From Lycium barbarum (Eukaryota; Streptophyta; Magnoliopsida; Solanales; Solanaceae), in the NCBI RefSeq assembly GCF_019175385.1, contig NC_083348.1, positions 3,239,001-3,303,000 on the forward strand: a stretch of 64,000 nt of DNA, given 5' to 3'. The first letter of the stretch is position 1; every line of letters begins with the position of its first letter. The notes under the pieces were generated by a model. It did no database searches and had not been told where the DNA came from. It saw nothing but the letters and a program-made list of their open reading frames with translations. Below, one piece after another: positions 36,810-47,879 of this stretch. The translations under genes and the position numbers were made by a program.

Positions 36810-36867
<58 letters not shown>
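36810..36867. repeat. (AT)n microsatellite, 58 bases
   Basis: An uninterrupted AT repeat inside the giant LTR, followed by a short TG/TA imperfect stretch. Confidence 0.97.
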
Positions 36868-36873
<6 letters not shown>

Positions 36874-37433
36874 TGGGCCTGTCTTTTTAGTTTGACAGTC
36901 TTGTACCTTTGTGTTACTTTCAGTTCTATATAATTATACTTGATATGTATATACCTATCTATGTGATCGTGTTTAAGTATTTAAGATTTTGTTAGATTAA
37001 TTATTGAGCATAGATGCTCTCTAACCGTATTTCTCTTTTTCCCCTTCTCCTTTTTTCTTGTGGGAAACACTACCGTGGGCCCTTGGGCCAAGTTGCATCA
37101 GCCACAGCTGTTGGGCCAAAAGCCCAACATTTCTTTCTTCTATCAAGTCCGAACCAACTTGAAGGCCCAACCATGAGTGAAAATGGTTAACTGGTGGGCT
37201 TGATAGGCTTACCAGCCTCCGTTCCTCTTAGTTTTTCGCTTAATGTATTTGTAGATATCTTTGTAATGAATGCTTATACCGAAGAAAAAAATGGGGGTTC
37301 CCAATGCTTCTCCACGCTCAACGAGATGCGCCAACCTCGGGATGTTTTACTCCTAACCCCACAAGGTTCCGAGACGGAGCTTAATCTGAGTCTCGGTTAA
37401 GAACGGCGATGATATAGGTTTCACACGGCGCAC

Positions 37434-38143
37434 GATTCCATGGATAGTTTCATTCGAGATCGTGATGGAGGACATAGCTTACGATCATCGGCTTTGATCA
37501 TGCCACTAGGCATTTGATTAAGACATTGCACAATGATCCGAACACTTTGTCGCATCTCTTCGATACGAATAAGTAACGATCATAGCGATCTCCTCTGGTA
37601 CCTACTGGTATGTCAGGATCCAATTGGTCATGAACATCGTAAGGTGCTGCTTTTCGCAAATCCCAGCATACCCCAGAACCTCCTAACATTACACCACTGA
37701 ATCCCCAATCCTTTGCTTGCTGTGCAGTGACAGTACCAATATCCACTAATCGTTGTTTCCAGATACGGTTGCCGGTTGACATCTCTTTTAATTCGTCGAT
37801 ACGAGAAGAAAATTGTTGTGTGAATGAATCAATATCTATACATAAGCCAAGAGGCAGATCTTGTGCCATTCCACCTGGTTGTATGAAACTGGCATGCATC
37901 CTGGCTCCCGAGACTCTTTCATAGGATTCCAACAATATCTCTCGCTCCTCAAAATCCCACAGGAACGGAGTTGATGCTCCTACATCCATAGCATGAGTAG
38001 TTAAAGCAAGTGAATTATTTGAAATTTGAGTTATTTCATGGAATAACACTCGTATATATTGAGCTCGTAATGGTACCTCGCAATTCAAAAGTCTCTCTAC
38101 GGCTGAAGAATGAGCGTGTTCTTGGGCCATCATAGAAACATAG
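37434..38143 (-). pseudogene. nad7: nad7 pseudogene, exons 3+4, mitochondrial origin
   Basis: Encodes the middle of NADH dehydrogenase subunit 7 (49 kDa subunit of complex I): [78 protein letters not shown]. It cannot work in the nucleus: it lacks the start, both ends and a targeting signal, carries many substitutions, and a one-base deletion near 37565 shifts the frame into a stop at 37498. After the deletion the family sequence continues in another frame ([20 protein letters not shown]). Codons that need C-to-U editing are unedited (Ser in place of Leu, Pro in place of Phe, His in place of Tyr). The length is 710 bases, one less than 467+244 as I recall for Arabidopsis exons 3 and 4. Confidence 0.92.
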
Positions 38144-38229
38144 ATAGGGTCGACGACGGAACGAAGAACGAAACTTTACGACAACTTTTTCGTAGACGTT
38201 CACTTGCATCACATACACAAGTGCTCTCT

Positions 38230-38263
38230 GAACCGTGCAATAAGGTCACCCATAACACGGCTC
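38230..38263 (-). other. group II intron domain V hairpin (nad7 intron 2)
   Basis: On the minus strand the 34 bases start GAGCCGTGTTATGG and end TTGCACGGTTC, which pair as the catalytic domain V stem (GAGCCGU.../...ACGGUUC). The proposed branch domain VI and the splice site CCCTAT|CTATG follow before exon 3 at 38143. This identifies the flank as intron 2 of mitochondrial nad7. Confidence 0.85.
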
Positions 38264-38447
38264 TCCCACTTGAGTTATCTTAGCCCCAGGCCATGCTATT
38301 CAATAATATTGGAAAAAAGGCAGCGTAAGGTAACAACTAGTATGGAAAGCTGGTCGCCTTTGGAAGCCTTCGCCGGTAACCAAAGCGTATCGTTCCCGCA
38401 ACCACTTTGGTACTTTGTTTATAGCTTTTTGAAGTTGTGCAATAGAA

Positions 38448-38469
38448 GGGGGGGGGGGGGGGGGGGGGG
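38448..38469. repeat. poly(G) tract, 22 bases
   Basis: Uninterrupted G run within or at the edge of the mitochondrial insertion. Confidence 0.95.
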
Positions 38470-39549
38470 CTTGCGGTTGAATTGAAGTAGCGCCTTTGGA
38501 ATATGAGTAGGGCTCCTAATATTGAAACCCTACAGGTTATAACCTAGTCGTCTTAGGCAAATAATGCATATATCGTTTAGAATGGATAGGAACCTGTACC
38601 ATTTCAAAATTAGACCCGACAAAAGATAGAGAATGATATTCTTTCGAAAAACGTGACAAAAGAAATAAATTTTGTTTTCTCTTCACAAAAACAGAAAGAA
38701 TGGAAACGGCAGAGATTTTGATGAAAATTCATTTCTTATTTTTCAAACTCAAGAACTTACTAAGGGTTAAGGGAAAACAATTTTGAAAGTAAGTTTTATT
38801 GAAATGGATTTTAAGTGGTTCGAGTGGCTTAAAAGTTTTTTCAAACCTCTTTGGGCCAAGCCCACTCTAATTGCAATAACATAAAGGGAATATTTTTGGA
38901 CCTTAGTTTTGAAGGAAATGTTCAAAATGGAGTATAGTTGGCCTTCAACAAATAAAAAATAGAAAGTTTGCTAAACTTTTATAAACTTGTATGAGTCACA
39001 TGACATTTTTACAAAAAGAGATACACTTGTTATGAAACTTATAAGGGGCAAAAGGGATATGACATTTGGACCAAAAATTAAGTGGAACTCTACTAAAGAG
39101 AAATCTTGGGTGTGTTTTTGATCTGGAAATGAAATGACCATTCCAAACCTTATATGCATTTTCAAAAAAGGGATTCAACTCCTTTTTTTTTTCCAAACAA
39201 AAGAACTTTTTGCGATATTGTTTTAAAATGATATGCCATGACAAGATATACAAGATTTTAAACTATTTAAGAAAATAATTACAAATCACACATTGAAGCT
39301 CGAAGGTCAACCGTATTCTATGTATTCTTAATATCGAGGTGTCCTAACGCCTTCCTTGAGGAATCATCAGAGCCCTTACCTCGAACTGTGGTTTTAAAAG
39401 GATTTACCTCTTGTTTGACTAAACCTTTTTACTTGATTTTCCTAATTTACCTTATATATTAGGTGAGGACCCTTAAAAACAAAAAATCCAAAAGAGTTCG
39501 TAAATTCGAAGTAGCTTTTATGCCTCGCATAAAAGTGAACCGTAATAGA

Positions 39550-39567
39550 TGACGACTCTGCTGGAGA
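39550..39567 (+). promoter_or_regulatory. primer-binding-site-like motif of the Tat/Ogre element
   Basis: TGACGACTCTGCTGGAGA is a decayed form of the TGGCGACTC(C/T)GCTGGGGA word that follows the 5' LTR in many Solanaceae gypsy elements of this clade. It marks the LTR/interior border. Confidence 0.6.
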
Positions 39568-40078
39568 TTTTTCAAATAGATTTTAACCATAAGGGTTTCA
39601 ATGTAATGTGATTTATTGTATTTATTTTCTTATCTATTTACTTTCTTGTATATATAATTGTCATTGCATGCATATCATAAACTCCGCCAAAATAGCAAAA
39701 AACTGCATGGTTTCAAAGGCGACACGCAGGCTCGCGGTTGAACCTTAACTAAAAAATCAAATTATTTCTTTGGAACACGTTGAAGGTGTAGTTTGTTCGC
39801 GGTCTTCCAACAGCCAACAACGGTTTATCTCGAGTAGTCCACTCTTGTGCCAAAGTCATTTGAAAAGCCCACTCTAGTATTGTCTAGGATAGAGTGAAGC
39901 CAAATGTTAACAGACTAGCGCATGCTCACCTAGACGGGCTTAGATACGTGAGACGTATCTAAGCCCATTAAGAGACTACCTTGTGTCAAGACGGTCTATG
40001 ACCCGAAGACACGGCATCCCACTATATGCTAATTGGAAACATGATTTGTGCCTATGTGGTGAACCATTGTCCTTTGGA

Positions 40079-40097
40079 GGGGGGGGGGGGGGGGGGG
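40079..40097. repeat. poly(G) tract, 19 bases
   Basis: G run followed by AGGGGGAG in the 5' leader of the Tat/Ogre-like element. Confidence 0.9.
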
Positions 40098-40309
40098 AGG
40101 GGGAGAAAATTAACGGTCTTTTATTTTGTAGATGTCGGCCAATCTAAAGTTCGACATGGTCCTAGAGGCACTCGATATACTGAGAATTTGGTAGGGTTGG
40201 TTAGATGATGCATTACAAAGGGAAGTCACAAATTGCTTAGGACACCTACCCTCGTTTATAATTATGAAAAGGTTGTAGGGAGCTAATCGAAATGCTCGCG
40301 GGATAAGGG

Positions 40310-42904
40310 GATTGTGATAGGATGGTGTTTAGGTTTAGAGATGTAGAGATGATCCCAACTTTGGAGGAAATCCGAGATTGCATAGATAACAACAGAACTT
40401 GCTTAAGGAGGAGGAACAAACCCGACCATCACCTTTTAATCCCACACAAGCATACCCTCGATAAAATCCTGAAACTACTATCCTTCTCCCATGCCAATTA
40501 GATCTTCAGTCTAACCATATCCTTTAGGGATTTGTACAACCGATTCGTAACCAAAAGGGGATTCTTCGACTACTCCATGGAATTTCGAACCTTTGCCGAT
40601 TGGAAAGCTACTCGACCCTTAGCCTTTTCCATATGCCTATTGGGACTCACGATCTTTCCCAAAGATAGGCACCAAGCCATAGACACCCGAGTCATTTTTG
40701 TCACCTATGCTATCTTTCATGGCATAACCACAAATGAAGAAATCAAATACTTTGACTTGGTCCCCGTGATCCCTGTTGACATGTACCAAGCCTTGAGTCT
40801 ATGCTGAAATCACTGTAGGTACTTCTAAGGGTGCAATCTGTCGTTACAGTGGTGGATCATCAAACATTTGAATAAATCCGAGGGTCCCCAATATCTATGC
40901 AATCACAATAGAAAGGACGCCTCAAAGCACACTGTCTGAATTTTGGACACCAAACCAAACAAGGTTGGGCCTTCCTCTTTTCAAGGCTTAAGGAAGACAA
41001 CATACAATGGATGTTTCCCGATTTCATATCCGAGCGAGTTGTAGTTAGAGGTAGAAAATGCCCATTTCTACCACTTATGGGAATCCGAGGGATCCGCCCT
41101 TATGCACCTGCCCGGGTCTTGAGACAATTTGGTAGAACCCAAATAATTCCCCAAGTAGAGAACGTAGGAGAGTATATGATTGAATATGAGAAGGACAAGG
41201 TCTGAAATGCTGGGGATATCGTCCGAGAGTGGAATGGTCACATAACTTGGGTCTCAAGTCTTTGGCTCGTGAAAGGTTCCACCATGTGTGTAACGAAGAC
41301 TATAAGGATTGGTTGAGGGCACATTTGTAAGGTACTCTCACTCCTGTACCCAACCTTTATCACTGTGTTAAACGAGATCAAGGCTCATTTGACCCAAAGG
41401 CGAGCCGATGATAGGGATGCCAAATGCTTAGAGAAGATTAAATGTGATCAAGCCATTATAGCTAGCTTGACAAACAAGTTGGGGTTCACACACGAGTGCT
41501 TGGACGATCTTGATGATCGCATGAAGAAAGTGATGGATGAGAGTGCACCATGACATTCACAGAGAGAAGGCTCCTAATGGAGTCATTGCTGACATCGACT
41601 CATCTCAGGATTCAGACCACCCTTCGAAGGGCCAAGAAGGCTAGGACTGAGAGAGCATTACCATCCACCACTAAAGGCCACTTCTGTTGATTTTTCTTTT
41701 ATTTATAGCCCCTTGTCAGCTTTATCATATTTTGTAACCGCTTTGGGAAAAATATTGTTAATGAAAACTAGGATTTATGGGGGCAGTGGTTTGACTCAAC
41801 AAATGGCAAAATCATGTTTCAAACGACTAGAAGAGCCTTGCTCAAAGGTCTTAAGAATGCGTCTAGCATAATTTATTGCAATTATATGATTGTGTGCCTA
41901 TATGCTTTCACATGTTCCATCTAAATGATTGCTTGATGCTACATTCCGACCACTGCCCAAAAGAAAAACACAAAAGAATACCAAAATAGCCAAAAAATAT
42001 CATATGCCAAAATGACTAACTATTTACAACTCTAAAAGGTTGACTTGCTATCATGGACGCTCAAGATAGCCAAAGTGCCACCACCCCCATTGTCAACTTG
42101 GTTAGTGAGGAAGAAAGCGAGGACTCACTCCGTGAGAAGATTCTCAAGCTAGAAGAAAAGATCAAATTGGTCAAGGAAAATATCAAAGAGGTCGATCGAA
42201 TTTTAGACTTGGTTACAAGCCTGCCAAAAGAAGCTATTGGGCTGGAACACTATCATGAGAACCTTACAAATGAGGTCAAAGGAATGACACGAAGTTATAT
42301 ACCACTTTTGAGCAAATAGGATATGCCCAAGAAAGAAACGAGGTTCTCAAAGAGGAGTCCGAACCAAATGAAAAGGAGAGGAGTCAGCCATCCAAAAGGG
42401 CCACCACTGCTGCCTCTGTTGCTAAAGCTGAGAATTACGAGACACCTCAAGGATCCACCTGCCCACCATCACCAACTTGGTAGGTAACTGCCCTCAAAGA
42501 CGATGCATGCCCCTACAAAGTCACACCAGGGCATGTACGATGCGAGGACTCTACGAAAAAAATAAAAACCGTGGGGGCTGCGTGCTCTACTCATGAGAGG
42601 CTCCCACCATGTCTCCAATTTATGTGCACAAAAAGGTGCCTATTCCACAAAAATAAACACGGCCAGACCGCCGATGAATGCGTGGCCCTCACAAGGAGGA
42701 TCATAAGACTGATTGACGACAAGACAATTCGTAACCTGTGGGGATCACATACATTCTTTATTGGTCTATGATCTAATCATCCTTAGTGAAGGAATCACGC
42801 TGGACACTAGAATTTGGCATTATCACTTCACCATTTTTAAATACTGGTATGCGAGCATCTTTCAAAAGTTGGCAAGTACAGGAAACATTCGCCCAATCGA
42901 GACC
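40310..42904 (+). mobile_element. Tat/Ogre-like gag region, degenerate and truncated
   Basis: Frameshifted blocks read in order on the plus strand: FRDVEMIPTLEEIRDCI (about 40340), YNRFVTKRGFFDYSMEFRTF, HQAIDTRVIFVTYAIFHGIT, then CPFLPLMGIRGIRPYAPARV with LRQFGRTQIIPQ (41056-41160). These are the plant retrotransposon N-terminal domain seen in front of gag in this clade (I believe DUF7745). Near 41360-41550 and 42060-42320 are Lys/Glu-rich coiled-coil-like stretches. At 42640-42740 CLFHKNKHGQTADECVALTR carries a zinc-knuckle-like C/H pattern as found before the protease. Many stops. Protease, RT and integrase are missing: the element stops at the Athila LTR at 42905. Confidence 0.72.
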
Positions 42905-44238
42905 TGATACGCTTAAATTATGCCTAATAAATGGCATAACGAGAAGTTGTCAAATATAGTAACCCAACTACATTGGGGTCGAATCCCACAGGGAATAGGG
43001 TGTGAAAAGCTTACTAATGTAGTTGAGTAGTTTCTTCTGGTCTAATTTCGTACTCCATTGAGTTTGTAAAATATTGTTTGTTGATTTTCTTGTAATTGAA
43101 TGGATTAAAGAAATCAAGGTTGTGTCCCTCTTTAAATGAAGTGTATGCTATGAGTATTGATCTTGATATACTTCTAATGGATTGTTGTATGAATGCACTT
43201 AACCTTTAATAGACTCCCTAATATTTCCCAATAGTTAAGGACTATTCTCTTTATCATTTTCCCAAATATAAAAGAGTCGATATGAAGAACGGTTAATATA
43301 TGCCAAGTAAACCCCTCTTATTTCTAAGTGAATCTATTAAACAAGGGTTAACACCCCGAGTTCTTGTTACTTGCTCTTACCAAACCCTACCCTAACTTAT
43401 TTTCCCAAATAAAGAAAAGTTTATGGCATAAGCTAATGTTTGCAACCATCAACTAGCATTAAAGAATGAAGAATAAGTAAACCCTAATAATCCATTATGC
43501 ATATATCAATCCCAATTCCCAATCACATGACACCCATCATTGGGTTCACAACCTTAGTATTAAATTTAGCTATTCATATTGAAGAACGAACAACAAAATA
43601 TTAAACAAGTCATAATGCTTATGTATTTAATAAAGATGAAAAAGTTGTAATCTGTCTCAAAAGCTTCAAAGCGATAAAGTATTCAATGCTATGAAGTCAA
43701 AGAATAAAGTCTAACAATGAATGGTACATACCAAAAATACGGAATTACACCTGACAAAATTGCCCCTGACGGCATAAGATACTGTCCGTACAATTAAGTT
43801 CTGACCGCATATCAAAATACGATCACCATATTTCTCTGCTAGGTCAAAATATACGAGCAACTTATACGGTCCGTATTTAGAAGTATGGTCCATATCTGTC
43901 TTCCTTCAGTTTTCCAATCTTCAAAGTACGAGACAAGATACAGACCGTATAAACATACACGGTCCGTATTTCTCGACCGTATCCATAGTTCTTCAAGTTC
44001 AACTCTCTAGTCCTTTGCTCACTTATACATGACCAAGAGTATATCCCGTACAAATATGTACAGTCCTTACTTATCCACTTTTTGTGCCAGTTTATGCAAT
44101 TTCCTTGTTTTTGTCCTTTGAACCTTCAATTACCTGAAATACACAAATACACATCAAACGACACTTACTTGCTTAAAAATAGGTAAAACTCATCGTCAAA
44201 AGGTATCAAATGTGCTGTAATTCCACTACACATCAACA
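42905..44238 (-). repeat. 3' LTR of the Athila-like element
   Basis: 1,334 bases. On the minus strand it starts TGTTGATGTGTAGTGG right after the tract AAGTTGGGGG and ends ...TAAGCGTATCA, with TG...CA ends. It contains several copies of the ACGGTCCGTAT motif (43735-44090). Confidence 0.8.
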
Positions 44239-45755
44239 CCCCCAACTTGAAGTCTTTGCTTGTCCTCATGCAAGCAACACAACACAAACGACTCAACTAA
44301 AAGCTTAGATACACCAAGTAAAAATGTCTACAATGGTTTTGGCTAAGAACTACCGCCATGCATTTTTCTCACTATTGACCCTCTCAATTTCACAATTTCA
44401 AGACAAGATGTATCACTCAAAATATGTTATGATTCACAATAAAGCTTTAATACATGACATAAAGTTATTGGAACTAATAATGTATATACAAACGCTACTT
44501 CGGGCAGTCATTTGTTTTCACATTTCATTTAAACCTTATGCTCGCAAAGGCCAAAGAATGTCCCAAACACATATGTACAAGAAGAAACGAGACAAAGACA
44601 AAGAAGGAGGCGAACACTCACAAGGAATTTCATATATTACAAATGCAAATGCCATATGCTTGCCCTTATTTTCAATGCCTTCAACTTCGGACGGCTTGGT
44701 TGTGATCACACTAGGACTTTTTCTCGGCTTGTAATGTAGGCTTAGGGATGGGTAGAATAGATATTTGGGTATTAGTGACTCGCCCTCCTTGAACACTACA
44801 TTTCTCTTCCTTTATTTTCCTTTCTTTCTTACTTTTTCAACTTCGATGTGGTTTAACAAACTACTACATATTAACTATCGTTTTGTGCAACGATTTTCAG
44901 TTTTTTTTTTTAAATAAGAATTTATAATAACTACAAAACAACCACATCGAGTCCTCTACAGGTAACTCACACCACCCCCAACTTAGATTTTAGGACTCTT
45001 TCACACATGTTTTACCTCCAACTTAGGATTTTGGCCTCGTTTTCATCTAATAGTGTTAAGGAGGGAAAATGTGCAAAAATAGGACTATTTCAAACAAGGG
45101 TATGGGTTAGTTAACGGCTAGTCAAGAAAAGGATCAAAGGCTCAAAGGAGAAGACTAGGGATCATATACATGAACGAGTAAGGCTTATAAGACAACATGG
45201 TTACAAAGAAGGCTTAAGATCATCTTAACAACCAAACTGTCCTTAGAATTCAAGCATGACTAGCCAGGCAAGTTCTAGATTGCAAAAGCAATGCATGAAC
45301 AAATGCTAACATCTCACACTCACAATGTCATAAGGATTGTTAAGAAAAGTGACTACCCAAGCAAACATTCATCACACACGATACCACAATACTCAAGATG
45401 TCACAAAAAGAAGCATGCATTTCAATTCACTAACACATTCCGAGAACATACAAACTTTTCGGAGAGGGGTCATCTTTTCATCAAAATACATATCATACAT
45501 GTCATGCCCTAAGTTCATCGCCACTATCATCTAAGTCATAATTACTCTATTTTACCTAAACAACCTAAACATGCCAGTTTCAATAGAAATAAAACCCCTC
45601 AGGAAAAGAACTCTGGCAAAGAAAAGCCGAGGGGGTCCTAAATACATATCTACAAAATACAACAACTATAGTAGCCCTACCCCTAACCAAAAACTATGCA
45701 TTGTCCCCCATGCATCAAAATAAGCACAAGCAAGGGTAAGGGGACCTGAGGCGCA
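44239..45755 (-). other. 3' untranslated region of the Athila-like element
   Basis: Between the env-position ORF and the LTR. It has no open frame of note on the minus strand. Phrases such as TGCATGGGGGACAATGCATA (minus, near 45705) are familiar from the 3' region of this clade. The plus-strand frame at 44324-44734 has no recognisable content. Confidence 0.55.
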
Positions 45756-47840
45756 CTAGATACTATGATCATCTCGAGACAGTGCCACCTCCACAGTCAG
45801 AGCTGCAACATCAGTGTCAGTAGTAACTGTCTCAGTAGTAACAGGAACAATGGGCTCAACCGGCATGATGGGCTGGCTGGGCAGTATCGACTCCACTGGT
45901 AGGTGACTGGATGCGGTACCAGCCAGATCATGATAATTGTCACGCAGAGAATTATGCACATCCAACTGCAAACTCTCATCCTCCAATAAGTGCAACCTCC
46001 GAATCACTTCATCCGGATCCTCACCCGATGGATCCATGTCGTCCCATTTTCTTTTACCGTTGTTCTGTATCGTGAAGTCAAATTTTCAACCTGTATGAAA
46101 TCCTCCAACTTAACCTGGGTCATCGGATTAGGATCATTTAAGACAACCTTCTCTCACCTTCAGCATCTCAACCTCAGCTTTCAACTTAGTATTCTTATCC
46201 CGAAGTAGTCCCATATCACCCCGAGTCCTGCCCTTTCTAAGATGGTCAATTGTGTCTCAAACCCATCAAGTCTCGTATGAATCACCTCATGAGACTGCTC
46301 AGACGCTGCTTGCACCGGTGCTATAGCATATTTAATCTCTTTCTTCGCAAATTTTCGAATCTGCTCCATTATGATAGAGACCGACTTATCCGCTTTTGTT
46401 GCATTGATTGCAATATCTTTGAAGTTGTCTTTGTTCAATGCAAAGGGGTCAATCCCTCTTTGTACTTCAGGAGGAGGAACAACCGAAGAAGTCGGCGCAA
46501 CAATAGCAAGTGGTGCAGCAGTAGTGGTAGCTGGAACAGTAGCCGTGAAAGCTAGGGCAGTAGCAGTGGCAGCTGGGGTAGTAGCAGTGGGAGGTGCCTC
46601 TGTCGTGGCATCCCCTGTGGCCCCAAGACTAGGCTCGGCTTGCATCTCTCCATGGTTAGCAGGCATCTCCAACAAAGTGTCATCAACACCATCATCCTTG
46701 CCCTTTCTCCAGTCAGCCACGTGTGCAGCCTTAACACAATGATCACGGTTTGGAATGCTCAACACACCTGCTCTTCTACACAGTTCAGTAATGAGGTACG
46801 AGAACATCATTGAGGTGGCTGGCTGTGGCCCTCTTTCTCTAATCTCCGCAGTAATTAGTCTCCCCATATTCAGTGGATACCTCGACAACAAAGTTGCGAC
46901 TACCACGACCTGGGAAGATGTGAGGGAATTGTCATTTTGAGTGGGGACCACCTTGTACCTCACCAAGATTCACCAAAATTTAGCTTCCAGTGTGAGAGTC
47001 CTCTTGAGAATCTTTGCATTCTGATTTGTCAACCAAGGAAGATCGGCCCTTTCTATTACATAAGCTACCTATTTAAGCATAGTTGTTTTCCCTCGCCTCT
47101 CTGATTTATCCAAAGATTTAGTCTCGTTGGATGGTGCCCCATAATCATTGCCAAAGTACACTTTGTTGATTGCTTTGCTGCTGATATCTACTTTGACATT
47201 TCGCATCGTAACCGCAACTAGTACCGGAACTTGCTGTATGGTCTGACCTGGTCATCTCATCAGTGCTAAAGTGGCCCCATACGATGTATAAAATTCCCAA
47301 ACAAGGACCAGGAAATATTCTCCAAGAGGGTTACCGAAGACGTCGAACTGATAAAAACAGAGTGCCTCAACAGTGCGAGGGTAGGTGCCCCATCCCTCAA
47401 ATGTAATTCGCCTCTCCTCCCAAATATTTCTTCGCGGCTTTCCCCTTTTGTTCGTCGGAGCTATCCCTTAGTCAAATAGTTCTTTGGATCCCTCGACCCC
47501 AAACCGTAGGCTATCATCCGCCAATTGTTTACTCTTCCGTTCCAACCTTCTGACTTATTCTTCACTAGCAGAAGGCTCGGTGGCTGAACCTCTTTCCTTT
47601 TCAGTCTCCTCATCACCTGAGTCAGATGAGAAAGATTCCCCCTCTTCAGACTGGGAGGAATCAGATGATGGTGTAATGTTTAGCGCCCCTTATCTTATTC
47701 ACTGGTATAACCTCCTCTTCCTTCTCTTGGTCAGAAGGCTCATCTCACAGTTGGGTTTGGATAGTTGTCTTATCTTGATGACCCCTTCCAGTTGGTTGGG
47801 ACCCTCCAACTCTTCTAATAGTGTTCTTTGGAGGCATACA
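45756..47840 (-). pseudogene. Athila env-position ORF (putative plant transposon protein)
   Basis: The intact part 46966-45756 reads MVRYKVVPTQNDNSLTSSQV, then ATLLSRYPLNMGRLITAEIR and CRRAGVLSIPNRDHCVKAAH, then a long Ala/Thr/Pro-rich stretch and a Glu/Lys-rich end with coiled-coil character. A frame change near 46180 leads on to LQLDVHNSLRDNYHDLAGTA. Upstream, broken frames up to about 47840 start with an MPPK-like Lys/Arg-rich leader. This third ORF lies where retroviruses have env, but I see no signal peptide or membrane segment and its role is unknown in the family. Confidence 0.65.
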
Positions 47841-47879
47841 TGTGGAGAGATATCATTAGTTACACATAACTAAAGCAAA

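Larger units (their letters stand above)
37210..38520 (-). other. NUMT: nuclear insertion of mitochondrial nad7 DNA
   Basis: Minus-strand order: 3' part of nad7 group II intron 2 (from about 38520 to 38144), exon 3 fused to exon 4 (38143-37434), and the 5' start of intron 4 (37433 down to about 37210), beginning GTGCGCC, the GUGYG start of group II introns. Intron sequence on both sides shows that the insertion came from DNA and not from a mature mRNA. The outer borders are approximate because intron sequence is hard to tell from LTR by eye. Confidence 0.85.
33540..39549 (+). mobile_element. giant 5' LTR of a Tat/Ogre-like Ty3/gypsy element
   Basis: Starts TGTTGACACCTAATTTTTGC at 33540, directly against the copia remnant. 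It ends just before a primer-binding-site-like motif at 39550. The span is 6.0 kb, of which about 1.3 kb is the mitochondrial insertion at 37.2-38.5 kb, so the LTR itself is about 4.7 kb. LTRs this large are known from the Ogre clade. The last 250 bases resemble the end of the solo LTR at 6151-10235. No long open frame belongs to it; the one at 34166-34594 has no recognisable content. Confidence 0.6.

Noticed and set aside
37498..38133. Long minus-strand frame as a working nad7 gene or as chloroplast DNA
   Set aside because: It lacks both gene ends, has a frameshift and unedited codons and is flanked by group II intron parts, so it is a mitochondrial pseudogene fragment; chloroplast ndhH is a different sequence.
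46371..46742. Plus-strand Ala/Val-rich frame
   Set aside because: It is the opposite-strand reading of the Ala/Thr-rich part of the Athila env-position ORF.
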